A DNA stretch of 64,000 nt from Synechococcus sp. CCY 0621 (GTDB taxonomy: Bacteria > Cyanobacteriota > Cyanobacteriia > PCC-6307 > Cyanobiaceae), in assembly GCF_019038465.1 (NCBI RefSeq), contig NZ_JAFKRH010000031.1, positions 186,001 to 250,000 of the forward strand, read 5' to 3'. A model generated the notes under the pieces. That model was not told the origin of the DNA and searched no databases. It saw only the letters and a list, made by a program, of their open reading frames with translations. Both the position numbers and the translations under genes were made by a program. Positions 19,428 through 27,446 of this stretch are shown here, piece by piece (the stretch's first letter is position 1; each line of letters opens with the position of its first letter).

Positions 19428-22028
19428 ATGGTTCAGTCCGTCCGCCGTTTCGGCAAAGCGTTGAGTCTCCGGAACGATTCCGGCCGACTGTCCCTGGAGA
19501 GCGTGCTAAGCGGAACGGCCCTGTGGCTGGCCGTTCTCTACCTGATGCAGGACGTGGCCGAGGCGGCGGGCCCCGTGCAGGGGGACCAGCCCTCCCCCGA
19601 TGGGTTCGCCGGTGGCGGGGATCCCGGCAACGGGGGCGGCGCGGACTCTGCCCCCCGAGGGGGAGCGGATGACTCCCGCGGGGCGCTGGGTGCCCCGGCG
19701 CCTCCCGCCGAGACCGTCGGGGCCGACGGGATCGCCGCCGGGGAACTCCCGGCGGCGGTGAGCGGCCCGGGGCGCTGGAGGCCGCCGTCGGGGGGCGAGG
19801 GGCCGACGGCCGGCGCCCCCGCCAGCCTCTCCCAGGACCTGGCGCCCACCGCGGCCCGCTCCCTGGCTGCCGGCTCCTCCGCCCTGCCCCTGGCCGGCTC
19901 TGCGGCCCAGAGCGATGCCCCCCGCCCCACCGCATCGCCATCCGCGACCGGGAGGGGCCCGGGCGGGGAGACCGCCGCTGCCGATGGCGTTGCCACGACC
20001 ACGGTCATGGCCATGGCCGCTGAGCCCGAAATCCCCTCGCTCAGGGTTGTGCTGCGCAGTCAGGAAGGCATCGTCAGCCGCTCGGTGGAGGGCGTGGCCA
20101 GCACCAGCTTCCGGAACGAACTCGGGTCGATCAACGACGCGGTGATCGACCTGCGCAACGTCGCCACCCCCCTGGTGGAGGTGAGCTCCGACCAGCAGCT
20201 CAGCCAGCTCAGCCTTTCGGTGCTCAATGACGCCGATCTGACGATGGAGAGCCGGAACACCGGTCTGAATCAGACGCGGCTGCTGTTCGGGCCCGAGACC
20301 AACGACATCCGCCTGAAGGTCTCCGACGTCATCGACCTCGCCCTGCTGGCCGGCGGAACCGCCCGGGGACAGATCCTGGAGTCGCTCATCGGCATGCTGG
20401 ACAGCCAGCTCCAGGACACCGGCGGTGGCGGTACCCTCGAGCTCAGCAGCCTGGCCCGATTCCAGCTCAGGGCCCCGACGGCCCCGGAGAACCGTCAGCT
20501 GGGGATCGACCTGCTCGCCCAGGCGATGCAGAACAGCTCCATCCTCCTGGGGGACGGGGACGACAGGGTCACCATCTCCAGCGGATTCCAGGACCTGGAA
20601 GGCTCGGGCCCTGGCCTGATCCTTGACATCCCCTCCCCCCAGGCCGGAGAGGACGATGGCTCCCTGCAGCTGCGGGCCCGCGCCCTTGGACTGGTCGACA
20701 GCCTGCTGGATGCGGGAGGCGGCGATGATCTGGTCAGCATCAACGTCCGGCTCGAGGGCCCGGACGGACGGGACGGCGAACTCCAGCGGATCGCCCTGGT
20801 GAATTCGGACGTGTTCCTTGGGGATGGTGATGACCAGCTGAGCGTGGAGGGTGCCGTGATCGATTCCCGCATCGCCTTGGGAGGCGGCTCCAACGGGATG
20901 CTGATCAACGGCGACGTAGCGGCGTCCACCGTGGAGCTGGCGCCGGATTCCAGCAATGACATTCGCCTGGCGGACGGCGATGACGAATTGACCGTAACCC
21001 TGGCACCCGGGGAACGGGCGGCATTGACGCTCGACACGGCGGCGGGGGATGACCTGATCCTGCTTCCCGCGGAGGCCCTGTCCGGGTCCGTCGACGGGGG
21101 CGCGGGGGTCGACACGCTCAGGAATGTTTCCGGCACCGGCACCACCGAGGAACCTCGTCCGGAGGATCAGGGAAGCGACCCCCTGCAGGTCCGTGTGGAT
21201 GGCACCGGAGATGGAACCATCGGATCGCTCAGCTTCCAAGGAATGGAGAACCTCGCTCTCGGCGACGGGGATGCGGTGGTGTCGGTGGGGGCCCGCGGAG
21301 CGCTCGATGGGGTGCTGGAGGCGGGGACCGGTTTCGATGAGCTCGATTACGGCGCTTGGCAGGAGCCGGTGAGCGTCGATCTCCGCCAGGGTGAGGCCAG
21401 CGGCATCCTGGGGGGTATCAGCGGCTTCGAGGCGGCCTGGGGCGGGGCGGGAGACGACCGGCTGGTCGCCGCCGCCGACACCGTGCAGCTCGAGGGCGGG
21501 GACGGAGACGACACGTTCGAGCTGGATCTTTCCGCCCTTTCTCCGGCCGGGACAGCACCGGCCGCCGCCCTGGTGGTGGGTGGCGGCCAGGGTCGCGATC
21601 ACTTCGTCCTGGCAGGCATGGAGGCCATCCGTACCATGGCGGCCGGTAGCGACCGCGTCCTCCCTGTGCTGGCCGACCTGGAACGCAGCCCGGACCCGGC
21701 AGCCGATGGCATCGGTCTCACCGACCTGGTGTCCTGGCGACTGGGTGGCGTCCTGCCTGGGTCGGTGGGGGAAGTGATCGACCTGACGCCCGCGGGGCTC
21801 GACGGGATCGGCCAGGCCCGGCTGCTGCCGATCGCTCCCCTCGATCAGCTGGTCGCCGGCATGGACGCCCGCAGCACCTTGATCGACCAGCTGGCGATCG
21901 CCACCGGAGAGCTGGGCAGCCGGCTGGTGCTGCTGGGCTCCGACAGGAGCGTGACGGCCCTCGCCGAACTGCCGGCCCTGCGCTCAACCGGCCTCCCCGC
22001 CGATGGTGGCACGATGGCGGTGGCTTAG
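19428..22028 (+). CDS. RTX-like acidic repeat protein, putative type I secretion substrate
   Basis: An 866-residue protein starting at ATG 19428 behind AAGG. The first 20 residues are basic, then comes an unusual hydrophobic stretch (SLESVLSGTALWLAVLYLMQ), then about 150 residues rich in Gly, Ala, Pro and Asp without recognisable fold. From about residue 190 it is beta-rich with roughly eleven calcium-binding-like nonapeptides, for example LGDGDDRVTI, GGGDDLVSI, LGDGDDQLSV, GGAGDDRLV and GGDGDDTFEL. They are scattered rather than tandem. It converges on the HlyD-type gene with 3 bp between stop codons and has no other neighbour of its own, so it is likely a third client of that exporter (inference). 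Composition is much poorer in Cys and Lys than its neighbours. Confidence 0.78.
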   Translation: MVQSVRRFGKALSLRNDSGRLSLESVLSGTALWLAVLYLMQDVAEAAGPVQGDQPSPDGFAGGGDPGNGGGADSAPRGGADDSRGALGAPAPPAETVGADGIAAGELPAAVSGPGRWRPPSGGEGPTAGAPASLSQDLAPTAARSLAAGSSALPLAGSAAQSDAPRPTASPSATGRGPGGETAAADGVATTTVMAMAAEPEIPSLRVVLRSQEGIVSRSVEGVASTSFRNELGSINDAVIDLRNVATPLVEVSSDQQLSQLSLSVLNDADLTMESRNTGLNQTRLLFGPETNDIRLKVSDVIDLALLAGGTARGQILESLIGMLDSQLQDTGGGGTLELSSLARFQLRAPTAPENRQLGIDLLAQAMQNSSILLGDGDDRVTISSGFQDLEGSGPGLILDIPSPQAGEDDGSLQLRARALGLVDSLLDAGGGDDLVSINVRLEGPDGRDGELQRIALVNSDVFLGDGDDQLSVEGAVIDSRIALGGGSNGMLINGDVAASTVELAPDSSNDIRLADGDDELTVTLAPGERAALTLDTAAGDDLILLPAEALSGSVDGGAGVDTLRNVSGTGTTEEPRPEDQGSDPLQVRVDGTGDGTIGSLSFQGMENLALGDGDAVVSVGARGALDGVLEAGTGFDELDYGAWQEPVSVDLRQGEASGILGGISGFEAAWGGAGDDRLVAAADTVQLEGGDGDDTFELDLSALSPAGTAPAAALVVGGGQGRDHFVLAGMEAIRTMAAGSDRVLPVLADLERSPDPAADGIGLTDLVSWRLGGVLPGSVGEVIDLTPAGLDGIGQARLLPIAPLDQLVAGMDARSTLIDQLAIATGELGSRLVLLGSDRSVTALAELPALRSTGLPADGGTMAVA

Positions 22029-22031
22029 CGG

Positions 22032-23483
22032 TCAGCGGATGGTACGGGTGGCGTCCAGGAAGCCTCCCACCCGATCGTTGAGCAGGGCCAGCACTGGCCT
22101 CGTGCCCAGCTGCACCATTCCCGTCACCGCCATGCCGGCCTGGAGGGGATAGGACTGGTCCCTCCGACCCAGGCTGGTGCGGTCGAGGCGCACGATCGCG
22201 GGGAAGGACTCCTGCCCCGTGCGCTGGTCAGGGGGCAGTGCATCCGCCCCCACCCTCACCACGGTGCCGTGAAGGGAACCGTAATCGGTGAAAGGGAGCG
22301 AGGTCACTCGCACGTCCACCGGCATCCCCGGCCGCAGGAAGGCGATGTCCCGGTTGGAGATCGCCAGTTCGGCCTCCAGCCCCTCCTGCCCCACCAGCTT
22401 CAGCAGGGGCCGGCCGGGGGTCGGAAGTTCTCCGGCCCTGGCCTGGAGGTCGAACACCCTCCCCGGACGGGGCGCCAACACCCTTCCGAGGCGGAGACGC
22501 TCCTCCACCTGGCCCAGCCGGGTGGTGGTCTCCAGCAGACGCTGGCGGGCCTCGTCGTAGCGATCCCATAGTCGACGGGTGTTTTCGGTGCCCACCTGTT
22601 CCTGGTTGGTCAAGCTCTCGACCACCCCGCTGCCGGCGGCGGCCAGCTGCTGCTCGGTGCGGCGGATGGTGCTCAGCAGATCCATCTGGCGCTCATCCTG
22701 ACGCTCCAGCTCCAGGTGGGAGATCGCGCCCTCCCGGGCCAGCTGGGCCATGCGGGCGCGGATGTTGGCATTCAGGGCGTAGCGGGCCCGAAGAGCCTCC
22801 AGCACGTCGGCCTGTTCCCGCTCACCGGCCTGGCTGCGTCGCAGCCGCTGCAGGGCCACCCGATGCCGCAGCTGGATGTCCCTGCGCTCCAGGGCCAGCA
22901 CCTGCCGCTCCTCCCGGCTGCTCCCCGGCAGGGGAGGGAGGTTCAGCTGCCGGGCGGCCTGGTTCACCTGCCTGCGCCAGAGATCGGCCTGGGCCAGCAG
23001 GTCGCGGCGCTCGCGGCGGGCCTGCCGGCTGTCGAATTCCACCAGCACGTCGCCGGTCTTCACCGTCTGTCCGTCCCGGACCCGGACCGTCAGGACCGGT
23101 GCGGTGAACGGGGGAAGCACCGCGAGGGTGCCACCGATGGGACGCAGCTTGCCCGTGGTGCTGATCGAGGAATCGATCCGGGCCACGGAGCCGTAGATCA
23201 CACCGAACCCGGTAAGTCCGATCAGGCTCCAGACGATGGCGCGGCTCCAGCCGCGGGTGGAGCGGGGCAGATGGGTGCGGCGACGACTGCGGGAGAGGCG
23301 CACCAGGGGCAGGGTGGCCGCCTCGGGGGGGGCGAGGGTGGCCGTGCGAGTGGCCTGGCCGCCGTGAACCTGGACCGTGGCGTGACTGGGGCCGTGACCG
23401 TTGCCGTTGCCGTTGCCATGGCCATTGGCATGGCCGTTGCCATTGGTGAGGCCCGTGCCCTTGCCGTTGCTGGAGGGACTCAT
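22032..23483 (-). CDS. HlyD-family periplasmic adaptor of a type I secretion system
   Basis: A membrane fusion protein of 483 residues linking the inner-membrane ABC exporter to an outer-membrane channel. One membrane segment (AIVWSLIGLTGFGVIYGSVA) is followed by a lipoyl half-motif (VLTVRVRDGQTVKTGDVLVE), a long coiled coil (about 160-330) and a closing beta domain (LGRVLAPRPGRVFDLQARAG). The cytoplasmic N-terminus is odd: residues 14-31 are almost only Asn, Gly and His. Its ATG overlaps the ABC exporter stop by 4 bp. No TolC-like gene is in the window; cyanobacteria commonly keep it elsewhere. Confidence 0.92.
   Translation of the reverse strand: MSPSSNGKGTGLTNGNGHANGHGNGNGNGHGPSHATVQVHGGQATRTATLAPPEAATLPLVRLSRSRRRTHLPRSTRGWSRAIVWSLIGLTGFGVIYGSVARIDSSISTTGKLRPIGGTLAVLPPFTAPVLTVRVRDGQTVKTGDVLVEFDSRQARRERRDLLAQADLWRRQVNQAARQLNLPPLPGSSREERQVLALERRDIQLRHRVALQRLRRSQAGEREQADVLEALRARYALNANIRARMAQLAREGAISHLELERQDERQMDLLSTIRRTEQQLAAAGSGVVESLTNQEQVGTENTRRLWDRYDEARQRLLETTTRLGQVEERLRLGRVLAPRPGRVFDLQARAGELPTPGRPLLKLVGQEGLEAELAISNRDIAFLRPGMPVDVRVTSLPFTDYGSLHGTVVRVGADALPPDQRTGQESFPAIVRLDRTSLGRRDQSYPLQAGMAVTGMVQLGTRPVLALLNDRVGGFLDATRTIR
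23391..23444 (-). repeat. Asn-Gly-His low-complexity tract in the HlyD-like N-terminus
   Basis: The DNA here is a run of near-identical six-base units on the plus strand (gttgcc / catggc type) encoding NGNGHANGHGNGNGNGHG in the cytoplasmic tail of the adaptor. Such tracts can change length by slippage. It stays in frame because the unit is a multiple of three. Confidence 0.7.
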
Positions 23484-26400
23484 GGTTCGATCGCTCCTGG
23501 GGGGATGACCGGATGGGCTCGCCCCCCCGTGGCCACCGCCAGGGGCGGCGGGGCGGGAACGGGGGAACTGCCCGAGGAGGAGCGCCCCTGCTGGCGGAAG
23601 AGCGCGTAGTAGGGCCCGCGGGCCGCCATCATCTCGTCATGGGTGCCCACCTCGAGCACGGCACCCTGACCCATGCAGACGATTATGTCGGCCTTCACGA
23701 TCGAGGAGAGCCGGTGGGTGATGAACAGCACCGTGCAGCCCTGCAGGGCCTGCATCAGGTTTTCACTCACCACCCGTTCGGTCTGGTAGTCGAGGGCTGA
23801 GGTGGCCTCATCCATGATCAGCAGCCGGGGACGCTGCAGGATCGTGCGGGCAATGGCGATGCGTTGGCGCTGGCCGCCGGAGAGGCTGCTGCCCCGTTCG
23901 CCGACTTCGGTGGCATAGCCGGCCGGCAACTCCATGATGAAGTCGTGGGCGGCGGCGATGCGGGCGGCCTCGATCACCTCCTCGGTGCTGGCCTCCGGGT
24001 TGGTGAGGGTGATGTTCTCCTCCACCGAACCGTCGAACAGCACCGTGTCCTGGGGAACGATGCCGAGCTGCCGGCGCAGGGAATGGAGTTCCACCTTGGC
24101 GATGTCGATGCCGTCGACCAGCACCACCCCCTCCTCCGGGGCATACAGCCTCGCCAGCAGCTTGGTGAGGGTGCTCTTGCCCGATCCGCTGGTGCCCACG
24201 ATGGCCACAAAGGTGCCCCGGGGGATCTCCAGGTTCAGGCCCTTGAGCAGCAGGGGAGAGGAGGACTTGTAACGGAAGGAGATGGACCGGAAGCTGATCT
24301 CCCCCTGGATCGGGGGCATGATCAGCCGGGTGGCATTGTCGGCGGGAGCCTCCTGGGGATGGTCGATCACATCGCTGAGGCGCTCCAGTGACAGGGCCGT
24401 CTCCTGCACGGACTGCCAGATGGAGGTCATGCGCAGCAGGGGGCCGGTGACATAGCCCGCGATGATGCGGAAGGCGATCAGTTCCCCCAGGCTCAGGGAT
24501 CCGGACAGCACCATGCCGGCACCGGCCCAGATGACGATCAGACCGGAGAGTTTGTTGAGAAATCCGCTGATCGAGCTGGCCGTGGTTCCCACCAGCGTGT
24601 TGTCGAATCCATCCGCTACGTAATCGGTGTACAGGTCCTGCCACTTCCAGCGACTGCGCAGTTCGATGTTCTGCGCCTTCACCGTCATCATGCTGCTGAG
24701 CACCTCCACCAGGTGGCTCTGGGTGCGGGCATTGGCCACGGCCCGGTTCTGAAGCTGGAGACGCACGATCGGGGACACCACCAGCACCAGCAGCACCAGG
24801 AAGGGCACCACCGCCAGGGTCAGGAGGGTCAGCTGCCAGCTGTAGATCAGCATCACCCCGATGTACAGAACGGAGAAGATGGCATCGAGGATGGTGGTCA
24901 GGGCGGTACCGGTGAGGAAGCCGCGCACCTTCTCCAGTTCAGCGATGCGGCTGCTCACTTCCCCCACCGGCCGCCGGTCGAAGTAGCTCAGGGGGAGACG
25001 AAGCAGATGATCGATGATCTGGGTTCCCAGGCTCAGGTCGATGCGGTTCGTGGTGTCCACGAACAGGAAGGTACGCAGGCACAGGAGCAGACCCTCGAAC
25101 AGGGCGAAGACCACCAGCAGCACTCCCAGGACCCCGAGGGCACTGGGGCTGTTGTTGATGATCACCTTGTCGATCACCTGCTGGATGAGTAGCGGATTGA
25201 CCAGACCGAAGAGCTGCACAAAGAAGCTGGCCAGCAGCACCTCCATCAGCACCGCGCGGTGCTGGCGCAGGGCCGGCAGGAACCAGCGGAAGCCGAAGCG
25301 GCGCTGCGGCGTCAGATCGTTCACCCGCAGCGTCAGCACATCCCCCGACTCCCCCCACTGCTCGCGGAAGTCGGCCAGCGAGAGCTCCTGGTTGCCGACG
25401 GCCGGAATCCCCAGCACCAGCGACTTGGCACTGCAGCGGTAGACCACCGCCAGACCATCACCCCAGCGGATCATGAGGGGGGGTGTCAGCCGGGGCAGGG
25501 CCTCCGCCTGGATCGACAGCATCTGGGTCTGCAGGCCCATCGATTCGGCCACGGCACCGGCCAGTGGCAGGGACGATTCGCCGTGCCGCTGCACCTGATC
25601 GCCGAACACGCGGCGCGTCATGTCGCGGCGGAAGGGCAGGTTGAGATGCTGGCTCAGCATCAGGAAGGCGGCGATCGGCGACTCCAGCGGCCCGATGCCC
25701 CTCACCCATGGGAAGGCGTCGGGCCCCAGCCGGTCAGCGTCGGCCGCCTCGATCGCCACGCTGACGTCGATGGGCTCCGCCGCGGTGATCGCGGCGGGCT
25801 CCAGGGTCCGGCGCTGCTGCTCCCAGCGGGCGAGCAGCCTGGCGTGCCAGCCGTTGCCGGCCCCGCCGGTCTCCTCGGAGGCCGGTGGCTCCAGGATGGC
25901 GGCCAGTCGCTGACGGTCGAGGCCCAGCAGCCGAAGGGGGGCCCCGGCCTCGATGGGCTCCTCGCTGGTGAACGACTGGCCGAGGGGCAGCGCCCCCCCC
26001 GCCACCAGCCACAGCCGTTCTCCCTGCAGAGGGGGGAGGGCTGGGTCTGCGGCCGTCCAGGTCAGGGCGACGCTGTCGTCCGCCAGCTGGGTCGCCGCTT
26101 CCACCACCTCCTGGGAGAGGGCCCGGGGATAGTCCTGCAGGTGGGCGTCGAGGACCCCGAACAGCTCCGACGCACTGACGCTGCTCCGGACGCGCTGGGC
26201 CAGGGCCGGGTGGCGCGCCATCTCCCGCTGCAGGGCCTCATGGGGAAGGGCCACCACCACCAGATCGGTGGAGGCGATCAGGGTCTCCCAGCAGCGTCCG
26301 CAGCTGACCAGGGTCCAGCCCATCACAGTGCCCGGCTGCAGCCGCTGCAGCGTGGCCACACCCCGGGACAGTCGGCTGGAGAAGACCACGGCCCGGGCCG

Positions 26401-26578
26401 TCCCCTCCAGCAGGAAATAGAGCCGGGTCGGCGGCTGGTCGACCCGGCAGATGGGCTGACCCTGCTGAAAACGCTGCAGCTGGGCCTGGGCGGCGAGGCG
26501 CTCCAGCCCCTCCTCCGGTTGGTCGGCCAGAAAAGGGAAGCAGCGCAGCAATTCCTCGATGCGGGTGGTGGTGGCCAT
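23480..26578 (-). CDS. Type I secretion ABC exporter with cNMP-like and C39-like N-terminal domains
   Basis: A 1032-residue exporter. Order: cyclic-nucleotide-binding-like domain (about 10-130), linker to 290, C39-peptidase-like domain (about 293-420), six-helix membrane domain (about 440-730) and ATPase domain (about 755-990). The ATPase is intact: Walker A GTSGSGKST at 795-803, LSGGQ at 899-903, Walker B RLLIMDEAT at 918-926 and H955. The C39-like domain reads GIGPLESPIAAFLML where the catalytic cysteine is expected, so it should bind rather than cut substrates. The cNMP domain has MGWTLVSCGRCWETLIAS where an FGE and RxA phosphate cassette is expected, so ligand binding is doubtful. It starts 3 bp after the parvulin gene. 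Confidence 0.92.
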   Translation of the reverse strand: MATTTRIEELLRCFPFLADQPEEGLERLAAQAQLQRFQQGQPICRVDQPPTRLYFLLEGTARAVVFSSRLSRGVATLQRLQPGTVMGWTLVSCGRCWETLIASTDLVVVALPHEALQREMARHPALAQRVRSSVSASELFGVLDAHLQDYPRALSQEVVEAATQLADDSVALTWTAADPALPPLQGERLWLVAGGALPLGQSFTSEEPIEAGAPLRLLGLDRQRLAAILEPPASEETGGAGNGWHARLLARWEQQRRTLEPAAITAAEPIDVSVAIEAADADRLGPDAFPWVRGIGPLESPIAAFLMLSQHLNLPFRRDMTRRVFGDQVQRHGESSLPLAGAVAESMGLQTQMLSIQAEALPRLTPPLMIRWGDGLAVVYRCSAKSLVLGIPAVGNQELSLADFREQWGESGDVLTLRVNDLTPQRRFGFRWFLPALRQHRAVLMEVLLASFFVQLFGLVNPLLIQQVIDKVIINNSPSALGVLGVLLVVFALFEGLLLCLRTFLFVDTTNRIDLSLGTQIIDHLLRLPLSYFDRRPVGEVSSRIAELEKVRGFLTGTALTTILDAIFSVLYIGVMLIYSWQLTLLTLAVVPFLVLLVLVVSPIVRLQLQNRAVANARTQSHLVEVLSSMMTVKAQNIELRSRWKWQDLYTDYVADGFDNTLVGTTASSISGFLNKLSGLIVIWAGAGMVLSGSLSLGELIAFRIIAGYVTGPLLRMTSIWQSVQETALSLERLSDVIDHPQEAPADNATRLIMPPIQGEISFRSISFRYKSSSPLLLKGLNLEIPRGTFVAIVGTSGSGKSTLTKLLARLYAPEEGVVLVDGIDIAKVELHSLRRQLGIVPQDTVLFDGSVEENITLTNPEASTEEVIEAARIAAAHDFIMELPAGYATEVGERGSSLSGGQRQRIAIARTILQRPRLLIMDEATSALDYQTERVVSENLMQALQGCTVLFITHRLSSIVKADIIVCMGQGAVLEVGTHDEMMAARGPYYALFRQQGRSSSGSSPVPAPPPLAVATGGRAHPVIPPGAIEP

Positions 26579-26581
26579 GGC

Positions 26582-27397
26582 TCAGCCTCCCGCCACGGCC
26601 AGGGCCGGAGCCGGCACCGGAGCCAGCGGGCCCTGCTCCGCCGCGAGGGAGCGGCGCAGCTCCGCCAGGGCCGCTTCGATGCAGGACTGCAGGTCCGGCT
26701 GCAGCAGTTCCTCGAGCAGCCGGTGGCGCAGGTCCTCGGTCAGGCTGGCGGGTCGGCGATGTTCGAGCCGCACCAGCAGCACCGCCTGGTCCAGCAGGAA
26801 GGGGGGATGGATGTCCCCCACCGCCAGGGTGCCCAGGACCCCACGCAGGGTGGGGTGAAGCTGGGAGCGTTCGATCGGGCCGACGATCCCGCGGGTGACG
26901 CTCTCGTCCCCGAGGGAATAGCGGCTGGCCAGGTCGCCGAAGCCAGCGCCGTCATCGACCAGCCGGAGATAGAGCTCCTCGGCCAGTCCCTGCTGGGGCA
27001 GGCGCAGGAGGCGGAACACCACCTGCTCCAGGTCTGCACGGCGTTCGAGGAAGTGGGCCTCCACCCGGTCGCCGTAGCGATCTGCCAAGGCCTTCTGGTG
27101 GCGGAGGTGATTCCACCGCTGCCGCACCGTGTCCCGCAGGTTCTCGGGCAGGGTGGCGATCCAGTCGCCCTCCAGGCTGGAGGGCGGGGTGCAGGGCAAC
27201 CCTGCACAGACCCGTGCCAGCACCGCCTGCCGTTCCTCCTCCGTGAAGCGTGCCTCCTCGCGCAGGCTCTTCAGGGCCAGGTCCCGGGCCAGCGTCTGGA
27301 GCAGGCCGTGCTGCTCGAGCAGCTCGAGCAGCGGCTGCCGAGCCATGGCCTCGAAGGAGCTGCGGAGGTCGAGGTGGAGGCGGGAATGAGGAAGCAT
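26582..27397 (-). CDS. Parvulin-type (PpiC/SurA-like) peptidyl-prolyl isomerase
   Basis: A 271-residue protein with a helical N-terminal chaperone-like half and a parvulin-like domain at about 120-230 (VVFRLLRLPQQGLAEELYLR, FGDLASRYSLGDESVTRGIVG, AVGDIHPPFLLDQAVLLVRLE). No signal peptide is seen (start MLPHSRLHLDLRSSFEA), so it should act in the cytoplasm, unlike SurA. It ends in an Ala/Pro-rich tail. It lies between the two putative substrate genes and the exporter and is spaced 3 bp from the exporter, which points to a dedicated role in handling the exported proteins. Similar parvulin-exporter pairs are known in cyanobacteria; catalytic activity is not shown. Confidence 0.8.
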   Translation of the reverse strand: MLPHSRLHLDLRSSFEAMARQPLLELLEQHGLLQTLARDLALKSLREEARFTEEERQAVLARVCAGLPCTPPSSLEGDWIATLPENLRDTVRQRWNHLRHQKALADRYGDRVEAHFLERRADLEQVVFRLLRLPQQGLAEELYLRLVDDGAGFGDLASRYSLGDESVTRGIVGPIERSQLHPTLRGVLGTLAVGDIHPPFLLDQAVLLVRLEHRRPASLTEDLRHRLLEELLQPDLQSCIEAALAELRRSLAAEQGPLAPVPAPALAVAGG

Positions 27398-27446
27398 GGG
27401 GCAAAGCCGCGGGGAACGATCGGAACCGGGAGGGGCACCCCCCCCC

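Noticed and set aside
19506-21602. Minus-strand open frame of 698 codons opposite the RTX-like gene at 19428
   Set aside because: Antisense of a low-complexity gene; no recognisable motif, while the plus frame has a ribosome site and calcium-type repeats.
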